Source of the DNA: DAOVRD01 sp964521715
GTDB taxonomy: Bacteria; Planctomycetota; Brocadiia; SM23-32
Assembly (NCBI GenBank): GCA_964521715.1
Contig: CAZFSS010000045.1
Span: 1-19,245, forward strand
Length of the DNA: 19,245 nucleotides
Direction of reading: 5' to 3'
The notes under the pieces are model-generated. The model was not told the origin of the DNA and ran no database searches. It saw only the letters and a list, made by a program, of their open reading frames with translations. How positions within the stretch are numbered: position 1 is the stretch's first letter; every line of letters begins with the position of its first letter. The translations under genes and the position numbers were made by a program. This document shows, in pieces, positions 7,631 to 13,655 of this stretch.

Positions 7631-8535
7631 TTCAGCATGACCGGATGCGCGTCAACGTATTGGGCAGACCGCGCTCGCCATGCGGCCGACATCTCGGCGG
7701 CAACCGTCGGCGTGGGAAGCAGCGGCAGACCTGCCGCGTCTAACGCCTTCGGGTCTCCGGCCACGGCAGACGAGGCCGCCGCTTGTGCTTGGGGCCAGTG
7801 TAGGAGGAAGCCCCCGTCATGCCTGTCGAAGGCGATTGCCACGTGTTGGGGCTCAGATGAGATGGAGGGCAGGGACGACTGAGCCGCGGCGCCCTCAGTG
7901 GACCTCACTGCCGTTTTCTGGAACCGGAAGAAGACCTGATACTTCAGGTAGTGGAACTCGGCATCAAGCACAAGGCCGGCATCGGTCGTAAGTTTCACCA
8001 GGTCGTCGCGCGGTACGAGCCGTTCATACGGGTCGAATGTGACATCCCGCGACTTGCGGTAGTCTACCAGAAACAAGAACCCGCCAGGCTTCAAGGCCAT
8101 CGCGATGCTCTTCATGAGGCCCGCACGCTGGTCCTCTGGCACCTCGTGGACGACGTCGCACAGAAGGGCCGCACCTACCGACTCAGCTTTGAGTTTCGTG
8201 TCGGTAGGTTCCGACTGGATGATCTCGACGTTCGTCACCTTTTCGCGCTCGACGCGCTGGCGCACCTCTTTCAGGGCCTCGACGCTGATATCAACGGCCC
8301 AGACTCTTCCCTTTTCGCCTACGGCCGTAGCCAGGCGCAAGGTGAAGTATCCCGACCCACAGCCAACGTCCGCGACCGCGTCGCCCGGCTTGAGGCCCAG
8401 GTCGTCCATGAGACGGTCCGGTTGCTGCCACTCGTCCCGGCTCTCGGCAGCCACGGGGAAAGGACAGAGCGCGAGCAGACCAACCGCCACCACTACTGCA
8501 AGCAACCAACGGCGCCGATCAGGGTGATCAAGCAT
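7546..8535 (-). CDS. Exported SAM-dependent methyltransferase-like protein
   Basis: A 329-residue protein with a class I methyltransferase fold. ATG at 8535 follows an AGGAG ribosome site with about 7 bases of spacing. Residues 7-31 form a signal peptide (RRR, then a Leu/Val/Ala core ending PVAAES), so the enzyme is probably periplasmic, unusual for a SAM enzyme but known for this type. The SAM-binding motif is DVGCGSGYFTLRLA starting at D56; then VDIS at 81-84 (acidic end of strand 2), CDVVHEVP about 126-133, and LKPGGFLFLVDYR about 148-160. Homology seems to end near residue 210. The tail 210-329 is low-complexity and its last 28 residues are encoded by repeat copy 1, so the original stop may have been lost. 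The substrate is unknown. Confidence 0.82.
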   Translation of the reverse strand: MLDHPDRRRWLLAVVVAVGLLALCPFPVAAESRDEWQQPDRLMDDLGLKPGDAVADVGCGSGYFTLRLATAVGEKGRVWAVDISVEALKEVRQRVEREKVTNVEIIQSEPTDTKLKAESVGAALLCDVVHEVPEDQRAGLMKSIAMALKPGGFLFLVDYRKSRDVTFDPYERLVPRDDLVKLTTDAGLVLDAEFHYLKYQVFFRFQKTAVRSTEGAAAQSSLPSISSEPQHVAIAFDRHDGGFLLHWPQAQAAASSAVAGDPKALDAAGLPLLPTPTVAAEMSAAWRARSAQYVDAHPVMLKVYVVSEMRRFGRPEVVRFLPAGALLLA

Positions 8536-8557
8536 GTGGGGCTCCTGTGAAGTACCC

Positions 8558-8686
8558 TCAAGGACACTGCAACACGGTGATTGCCGGCGCGCCTTCCTCC
8601 ATGGCGTCCGAGGTGGCGCACACGGCGAACGATAACGTCCGAATAGCCCATATCGCCGGGTCCAGGACCAGGTGCGCGTTGTCCAT
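8558..8686 (-). CDS. Possible 42-residue small protein upstream of the methyltransferase
   Basis: A short frame starts at ATG 8686 with an AGAAGGGA ribosome-site-like sequence about 7 bases upstream and ends 22 bases before the methyltransferase start, in the same direction. The product begins MDNAHLVLDPAIWAI and has no motif I recognise. The position would fit a leader peptide or a remnant of a larger gene. The evidence is only the ribosome site and spacing, so chance is quite possible. Confidence 0.22.
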   Translation of the reverse strand: MDNAHLVLDPAIWAIRTLSFAVCATSDAMEEGAPAITVLQCP

Positions 8687-8950
8687 GCAACAATCCCTTC
8701 TGGCAAGAGTGCAGTTGACGGCCGTCAGTCTATTGAGAGCGCGATCCCTCGTCAACTGGCCGACCAGCCTCGCGCGGCCCATCACACTGCGCGCTGATCC
8801 CGGACCTACGGATTGCTTATGCGCACGTCATGAGCGTGGCGAGCGATTCGTCGGAAGCACGCGCCGACGGATTGGCCATCCGCAAGCCTCTCCGCACGGC
8901 CCAGGCCGTCATCCAGCACTCCTTCCCCTCGACTCCGCTCGGGGCCGGCC
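8687..8950. other. Gene-free stretch between the methyltransferase and relic 2
   Basis: No supported gene on either strand. The part at about 8828-8950 leads into recombinase relic 2 and shares short blocks such as GGCGAGCGA with the sequence leading into relic 1, so it may be more decayed recombinase or flanking sequence. A promoter for the leftward methyltransferase gene is expected here, but I could not pick one out. Confidence 0.35.
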
Positions 8951-9160
8951 CTCGACCTCGCCATGCTCGTCCGCCGGCCTCACGGCGGGCTTGGTCGCCC
9001 CGGCGAGAACGTCTACACCGACCCCACGCTCCTCGATGTGGGGGGCGCGCTAGAGGCCCTGCCTGACCTATCCCTGGACGGCCCGCTGAAGTCCGAAGCA
9101 GACAAGGCAGCCGGCACACATCGCGCGCAGCTTGCCGAACGCCATCGTCATAGGTTCTGA
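8951..9160 (+). pseudogene. Decayed 3' end of a tyrosine recombinase gene (relic 2)
   Basis: The frame reads LDLAM, a 14-residue insertion, NVYTDPTLLDVGGALEALPDLSLDG, and then a tail ending at a TGA at 9158-9160. This matches the C-terminus of the nearly intact recombinase (LDLTMNVYADLSLLDGAGAVEALPELGLEG) and carries the catalytic tyrosine codon at 9014-9016. The Arg/Lys/His-x-x-Arg part of the catalytic domain is missing. The 42-bp insert is at 8966-9007, the same place as in relic 1. The relic's last bases overlap the stop of the leftward AbiGi-like gene by 13 bases. Confidence 0.75.
8966..9007 (+). repeat. 42-bp hairpin-rich insert in recombinase relic 2
   Basis: The same length, position and near-identical sequence as the insert at 7298-7339: CCGCC/GGCGG and TCGCC/GGCGA stems. 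It encodes 14 in-frame residues (LVRRPHGGLGRPGE) just before NVY. Confidence 0.7.
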
Positions 9161-10068
9161 CACAGATCAAGGTCCATCTCGACCGGCCAGTTGCCTTTCT
9201 CAACCTGGTTATCGTTCGCACGGCAATTCCGGTCGTTCTTGATCCTCCTGATCTCTTCCCTGATACATTCCTGCTGAGCTCTGCGCTTAAGGGAGACGGA
9301 CGGGTATACGATGCACGAGAGCCAGCCATCAAGCGGTAGGAGATAGCGCAGCCTTGGGGCCTCTTGCTTCGCTATGTCAGGGAGGCTATCGATGTACGCG
9401 CTCGTCCGAGGGTTCGCCCGAACGCAAACCGAACAGCGCTGGTATTCTGCAGTGGCAGGATAGCCGCTCTTTTCAAGGACCGGAGGCGATCTCGGGTCCA
9501 GGAGGTCTGTATAGATTATCCTCCACTCGGACTCGGCGTAGAAGTCATAGGGCTCGCCCTTCCCACTATGCATCGGTTTGAGGAAATGTAGCAAGGCGCG
9601 GTCTTTCTCCTTGATAAACAGCGCATCGCAGGCGCGAAGGTAGTAGTCACGCGCTCGATTGTCCTTAGGGCCGCAGTATATGACTGGCCTTCCGCCTCTG
9701 TCGAAGACAAAGGGACGCTTCACGCCGATGCCCAAGCGCCCATACCGCTTGGCGTGTGTCCTGGCCTCAGACAACCGCAGTTCCGTGAAACACACGCGTG
9801 GCACTTCCTTGGGGAGCAAGATGTCTACCTTCTCCCTCAGGTACAACCCAACTTCCTCGTCCGCGTTTTCGTCACCGGCCCTTGGCACCGTCATCCACAG
9901 ACCATACTTGAGGATGCTCCTCAATCTCGCAAGGTACTCTTCCTCCAACTTCGGCTTGCAGTTGGTCTTTGAACTATCTTCCTTGAACCAGCAAGGGTCG
10001 TAGTTCTTGTCAAGGTCACTTCCAGTCCAGTAGACAAGCAGGTCGGAATGCGCCGCGTAGTCGAACAT
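9148..10068 (-). CDS. AbiGi-like abortive-infection (phage resistance) protein
   Basis: A 306-residue protein that resembles the AbiGi family, named after one component of the lactococcal AbiG phage-resistance system and described as the antitoxin side. The recognisable parts are HSDLLVYWTGSDLD at 7-20, the central VCFTELRLSEARTHAKRYGRLGIGVKR at about 92-118, a PVIYC strand at 128-132, and YAESEWRIIY at about 177-186. The C-terminus is charged. The frame is open to 10170, but ATG 10068, with GGGAG upstream, starts right at the conserved region. There is no neighbouring AbiGii partner on either side. The gene is visibly less GC-rich than its neighbours and sits among recombinase relics, which suggests transfer. 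The family call rests on remembered motifs, not a search. Confidence 0.65.
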   Translation of the reverse strand: MFDYAAHSDLLVYWTGSDLDKNYDPCWFKEDSSKTNCKPKLEEEYLARLRSILKYGLWMTVPRAGDENADEEVGLYLREKVDILLPKEVPRVCFTELRLSEARTHAKRYGRLGIGVKRPFVFDRGGRPVIYCGPKDNRARDYYLRACDALFIKEKDRALLHFLKPMHSGKGEPYDFYAESEWRIIYTDLLDPRSPPVLEKSGYPATAEYQRCSVCVRANPRTSAYIDSLPDIAKQEAPRLRYLLPLDGWLSCIVYPSVSLKRRAQQECIREEIRRIKNDRNCRANDNQVEKGNWPVEMDLDLCQNL

Positions 10069-10151
10069 CGGCGTTGCTCCCGTTCTCGCCCATCGGGGAA
10101 GTGCGTGACGCCCAGGTTCTTCGGGCCCGCGGGCGTTTGCGATTCTAACCG

Positions 10152-10304
10152 GTGCTGCTTCCGCGCTCAATCATTAGACGCACGCTGCGAACGATCGACG
10201 GGCAGGTGGCTGCATGGGTGTTTCCCCCAGAGTTTCCCCGGGATCTCCACTTCCTGGGGCTGGTGCTGCCAATCGTAGCCATCTGGTGGCAGAAGGAGCG
10301 CTGA
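10152..10304 (+). CDS. Possible 50-residue peptide with a C-terminal membrane helix (or gene fragment)
   Basis: A frame from GTG 10152 to TGA 10302-10304 encodes a peptide whose second half reads like a real membrane anchor: FPRDLHFLGLVLPIVAIWW followed by QKER. No good ribosome site is visible before the GTG, and a TAA lies two codons upstream. It may be the surviving C-terminal piece of a larger gene, or chance. It is divergent from the AbiGi-like gene. Confidence 0.2.
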   Translation: MLLPRSIIRRTLRTIDGQVAAWVFPPEFPRDLHFLGLVLPIVAIWWQKER

Positions 10305-10405
10305 GGGCGAACTGGCGACTTCCAGCTTCAGGAGTCCCAAGGTTTGGGGGGTGGCAGAGATAGGCGAGCCGTGGCGCTTGCTGTCACTTGTAGGCAGGGG
10401 GGGAG

Positions 10406-10480
10406 TGGAGCGGGCGAGGGGATTCGAACCCCCGACTTTCAGCTTGGGAAGCTGACATTCTACCGCTGAATTACGCCCGC
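10406..10480 (-). tRNA. tRNA-Gly (anticodon CCC)
   Basis: On the - strand a 75-base cloverleaf can be folded. Acceptor stem GCGGGCG (10480-10474) pairs with CGCCCGC (10416-10410), followed by discriminator T and an encoded CCA at 10408-10406. The D arm contains TTCAGCGGTAGAA. The anticodon stem TCAGC/GCTGA encloses a 7-base loop TTCCCAA, giving anticodon CCC at 10448-10446, for glycine. The T arm is CGGGGGTTCGAATCCCC. All stems are well paired. Its 3' end faces the AbiGi-like gene, not the recombinase, and I found no second copy of the tRNA 3' end in the window. Confidence 0.96.
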
Positions 10481-10616
10481 TCCGATGGGCTCCATTCTAG
10501 AACCGCGCCCAGGCCGCTCTTCCGGAGGGGTCTCGCACCTGACTGCATCTTCGCCTGCTCTCACCCGGGGCCGCGGACCGCCGACCCCTGAGTCGCTGCC
10601 CTTCGGGGAAAGAAAA

Positions 10617-10663
10617 GGGTCCGACTTCCCGCATCCCGCGTTTACGGGATCGGAAGCGGACCC
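10617..10663. repeat. 47-bp imperfect hairpin (REP-like palindrome)
   Basis: Outer stem GGGTCCG (10617-10623) pairs with CGGACCC (10657-10663); inside it TTCC pairs with GGAA and ATCCCG pairs with CGGGAT, closing a CGTTTA loop. There is an A-run before it (AAAA at 10613-10616) and AATT just after, but no T-tract typical of an intrinsic terminator. It lies about 140 bases upstream of the tRNA gene. It may be a mobile palindromic repeat. Confidence 0.65.
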
Positions 10664-10816
10664 TAATTCGCTCTGGCGAGCGGTAAAGGTATCTCTGCCC
10701 TTTAGGACACGTTGCGCGGCGCTCCTGCTCAAGTGCCGTTCATGAGCCGGCGATCTCCTTTCACGCTTGGGTCAAGGCAAGCTGCTCCAAGACGCCGCGC
10801 AGTTCATGTCATCCAG

Positions 10817-10835
10817 TATACTCGTCCGGAGTATA
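10817..10835. promoter_or_regulatory. Inverted repeat TATACTC / GAGTATA
   Basis: A perfect 7-bp inverted repeat with a 5-base spacer GTCCG, set in A/T-richer DNA than its surroundings, with CAG/CTG just outside. It has the size of a regulator operator, but no gene start is close (the excisionase begins over 700 bases away), so its role is unknown. Confidence 0.3.
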
Positions 10836-11545
10836 GCTGTCAACGGCCTCCGGGCTTCCCTCCCCGCAGCCGATGTACACCTCTCCCGTGCGGAGGAGCA
10901 CTCGTCCTCGAGGCACGAGCTCTCGCCGGGCGTGGCGCCGCCCAGGCACTGCCGACGGCCGGGACGGCGGTATGTCGTCGAGAACATGCGGTCCTCCGAA
11001 TTGGGCCCTGCTTCCCTACGGCGGGCGGCATTGTCTGCATCGGGGCAATGCACGTCAAGGCCAAAAGCTGGTTGGTGGGGCCAGGCGGCCCGTTAGGGTC
11101 ACGTTAGGCCGTCGAGATCTTCACATTGCCCCGGTGCAGACGGATTCCCACGTCCCATGGCAGAAGCCCCGGTCGGTCGTAAGAACCGCTCAGCCGGCGG
11201 CTTACAGCTCAGTTATACAGGGGGCGGGTTGGCTACGCCGGCCACCTAGAAGGGCGGCACGCCGATTCGGCTTCTCGATGCCTTCCAAGCAGCCCTCAGA
11301 CGGGTCTCCCTTTCCACATCCTGCCGTAATACGCACGCCCCATTTCGTGGTACGGATTCCAGCGCATCTGGAGCGTCCCGCCAGGCCGGCCGCCGCTCTC
11401 GGGTCCCCTCATGTGCGGCACGGCGCGGCGCGGCGATCACGCTTGGAATGTCCCACTTTCGGGGGTTCTCCGGTAGGTACTGAATAGGGAAGTGGGAGGC
11501 TATGCGGACACGGGAACCGGAGGACGTGCCGTGCCGAGGGGTGCG

Positions 11546-11788
11546 ATGGAGGACATGGGCTCGGCCCCGACGGGAGAAGATCACACGGGCGGGACACTCC
11601 AGCCCGTTCTGCTGACGGCGAAGGACGTCGGGCGCCTGCTGAGGTGCTCGCCGCGCACCGTATCCCGCCTCGCGGAGACGGGCCGCATGCCGGCCCCGGT
11701 GCGTCTGGGGAAGCTTGTCCGCTGGAGTCGCCGGGCGCTCGACGGGTGGCTCGCGGAGGGCTGTCCGTCGTGCAAGAGCAGGCGCTGA
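11546..11788 (+). CDS. Excisionase-like helix-turn-helix DNA-binding protein
   Basis: An 80-residue basic protein with a MerR/AlpA-like winged helix-turn-helix of the excisionase type at about residues 20-73: LLTAKDVGRLLRCSPRTVSRLAETGRMPAPVRLGKLVRW followed by a helix RRALDGWLAEGC. The pattern of a short helix, a turn with SPRTV, a GxxPxPVRLG wing and the closing W.L helix is typical. Proteins like this bind attachment-site DNA and bias the recombinase toward excision, or act as transcription regulators. I chose ATG 11546, preceded by GAGGGG; an earlier in-frame GTG at 11492 lies inside an inverted repeat and adds a Gly-rich non-conserved stretch, and ATG 11555 is also possible. The recombinase gene follows 135 bases downstream in the same direction. 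Confidence 0.82.
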   Translation: MEDMGSAPTGEDHTGGTLQPVLLTAKDVGRLLRCSPRTVSRLAETGRMPAPVRLGKLVRWSRRALDGWLAEGCPSCKSRR

Positions 11789-11923
11789 AAGGGCGGACAT
11801 GTTGCCGGTGAACAGTCGTAAGTCATTCTGCAGAAATGCCTTGATTCACTCTCGCCCCCGGGCAACACTCCGGATCGACGTCAGGGAAGCCATGGGAGAC
11901 CGGATTCAGTCAGGAGGCACGTA

Positions 11924-13453
11924 GTGGCCACCATCTACCGCAAGAGATACACGCGGCCGTTGCCGACGGGCGCCGAGACCTTCCAGCGCGGCGGAAGACG
12001 CCTGGCGCGGTGGGTCGACCGGCAGGGGGAGACCCGGACGGCGCCGCTCACTGCTGACGGCCGTCGCGTCGAGCTCACGACGAACACCTGGGTCGCCCGG
12101 TACCGCGATGGGGAAGGGCGCAGGCGGGAGGTCAGCACGAGGTGCCGCGACAAGGCATCGGCCCGGCAGGTGCTGGCCGACCTGGTCAAGCGCGCCGAGC
12201 AGGTGAAGGCTGGCATTATCACCCCCCGGCAACGACGCACGGCCGACCACGCGGGCGTCCCGGTCGCCGAGCATGTTTGGGCCTACCTTGAGCACCTGAG
12301 GGCCAAGACGGTCCGGGGCAAGCGCGTATCAGAGAAGCACCGCTACAACGTGAGACTCCAGCTCGAGCGCCTGGTGGAGGAGTGCGGATACTCCTGGCTG
12401 AGGCACATCAGCCGGGAGTCGATGGAGAGGTGGATGAAACGCGCCGAAGCGGACGGCATGGGCGCCAGGACTCGTAACACCTACCAGGCGGCCATCGTGG
12501 CCTTCTGCAACTGGTGCGTCGAGACCGACCGGCTGGCCGCGAATCCCCTGGATGGCCTGTGCAAGGCAGACGTAAGCAGTGACAGGAGGCGCGTCCGGCG
12601 GGCGTTGACGGAGGAGGAGTTGCGCACGCTGCTCAAGGCGGCGCGGATGCGCCCGGTTGCTGAGTACGGACGGGAGAGAGTGAGCCTGCCGCCGGATGAG
12701 AAGGAGGGTCGCAGCACCTGGCGCTACAGGGGACTAACGTACGACACGCTGGAGGCGGCCTACGACCGCGGGCGGAAGGCTCTGGAGGACAGCCCGGACT
12801 ACCTTGCGAAACACGAACGCCTCGGCCTGGAGCGGACGCTGATCTACAAGACCATGGTGCTCACGGGCCTCCGCCTCGGAGAGCTGGCGAGCATGACGGT
12901 GGGGCAACTGCATCTGGACGAGCCGCAGCCATACGCAGAGCTGCTGGCGAAGGACGCCAAGGCGGGGAGCGCGGCGCTCATCCCGCTTCGGCGCGATCTC
13001 GTGGAGGATCTGCTCGACTGGCTGCGCATGAGGCTCGAGGCTCTGCGGGGCGAGGCGGAGGAGAAGGGAGCGCCCCTGCCGCTGAACCTGCCGGTGCAGG
13101 AGCCGTTGTTCTCGGTGCCGCGCAACTTGATCAAGAGCTTCAACCTGGACCTGGCGGCAGCCGGCATTCCGAAAGAGGACGAACGCGGCCGCACTGTTGA
13201 CTTGCACGCCCTCCGCCACACATTCGGCACCCACCTGAGCAAGAACGGCGTCGCCCCCCCGCACCGCCAAGGAGGCGATGCGCCACTCGTCCCTCGACCT
13301 CACCATGAACGTCTACGCCGACCTGAGCTTGCTGGATGGAGCGGGCGCGGTCGAGGCGCTGCCGGAACTGGGGCTGGAAGGCAAGGCCGAGCCATCCGTG
13401 GCGAGTCACAGGGGGCGGCGGAGAGCGTCGTGAAGCCAGCAGAACAGGCTTGA
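11924..13453 (+). CDS. Tyrosine recombinase / phage-type integrase, frameshifted before the catalytic Tyr
   Basis: A GTG start at 11924 follows an excellent AGGAGG at 11912-11917. An N-terminal arm-type DNA-binding region (about 1-100) is followed by a core-binding SAM-like domain (about 110-210) and the catalytic domain, with an inserted segment at about 245-300. Catalytic residues seen: R317 in TGLRLGEL, a Lys in LLAKDAKAGSAALIPL, and H428 and R431 in HALRHTFG. After NGVA the frame runs into seven C (13254-13260) and then reads unrelated sequence to 13453. With one C fewer the frame continues APRTAKEAMRHSSLDLTMNVYADLSLLDG, restoring the second His and the catalytic Tyr (codon 13314-13316) and ending at TGA 13431-13433. 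As written the protein lacks its nucleophile. The cause may be a real mutation, slippage or a sequencing error. Confidence 0.9.
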   Translation: MATIYRKRYTRPLPTGAETFQRGGRRLARWVDRQGETRTAPLTADGRRVELTTNTWVARYRDGEGRRREVSTRCRDKASARQVLADLVKRAEQVKAGIITPRQRRTADHAGVPVAEHVWAYLEHLRAKTVRGKRVSEKHRYNVRLQLERLVEECGYSWLRHISRESMERWMKRAEADGMGARTRNTYQAAIVAFCNWCVETDRLAANPLDGLCKADVSSDRRRVRRALTEEELRTLLKAARMRPVAEYGRERVSLPPDEKEGRSTWRYRGLTYDTLEAAYDRGRKALEDSPDYLAKHERLGLERTLIYKTMVLTGLRLGELASMTVGQLHLDEPQPYAELLAKDAKAGSAALIPLRRDLVEDLLDWLRMRLEALRGEAEEKGAPLPLNLPVQEPLFSVPRNLIKSFNLDLAAAGIPKEDERGRTVDLHALRHTFGTHLSKNGVAPPHRQGGDAPLVPRPHHERLRRPELAGWSGRGRGAAGTGAGRQGRAIRGESQGAAESVVKPAEQA

Positions 13454-13477
13454 CATGTGCGGCTGCCCATGTCAAGC
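13448..13477. repeat. 10-bp perfect stem-loop after the recombinase
   Basis: GCTTGACATG (13448-13457) and CATGTCAAGC (13468-13477) are exact reverse complements around a 10-base loop. The right arm overlaps the start of repeat copy 2. No T-tract follows, so it is not a typical intrinsic terminator. It lies 15 bases after the restored recombinase stop and could be a recombination site core or a mRNA-end structure. Confidence 0.6.
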
Positions 13478-13555
13478 TAACGGTGGGGCCCCAGCCGGGG
13501 GGGCCGTACTCCCTCAGGTGGTCCGAAATGTCCCGTCTCGCTGACGACGTACACT
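13471..13555 (+). repeat. Dispersed ~85-bp repeat, copy 2
   Basis: Copy 2 is in the same orientation as copy 1 and inverted relative to copy 3. The best-preserved blocks are GGGCCCCAGCCGGG, CCGTACT, CCTCAGG, GTCCGAAA and CTGACGACGTACACT. It begins 37 bases after the restored recombinase stop and ends about 100 bases before the GH2-like gene start, so it fills most of the 222-base gap between the two genes. Confidence 0.85.
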
Positions 13556-13655
13556 CGATCCTTTTCAGTGCCTGAAAAACGGGGTGCAGTACATGCAACT
13601 GCAGTGTGCGCCTTTCTTGGGATCACGATCAGCACTGACAATACGAGGAGGACTT

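Larger units (their letters stand above)
10481..11545. other. About 1 kb without a convincing gene, upstream of the excisionase
   Basis: Several frames are open here on both strands, as expected at this GC content, but none has a recognisable domain, a consistent ribosome site or natural-looking composition. The stretch holds a long hairpin (10617-10663), a short palindrome (10817-10835), a CGGCG triplicate near 11420-11435, and an 8-bp inverted pair TCCCACTT (11451-11458) / AAGTGGGA (11490-11497) about 50-95 bases before the excisionase start, which could be an operator. The sequence around 11335-11385 (CCCATTTCGTGGTACGGATT and onward) looks to me like the end of a known insertion-sequence type, but I cannot confirm that. 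Confidence 0.45.

Noticed and set aside
10712..11487. Several overlapping frames of 90-200 residues upstream of the excisionase
   Set aside because: They overlap each other on both strands, are rich in Arg, Pro, Ser and Ala, have no domains and no consistent ribosome site.
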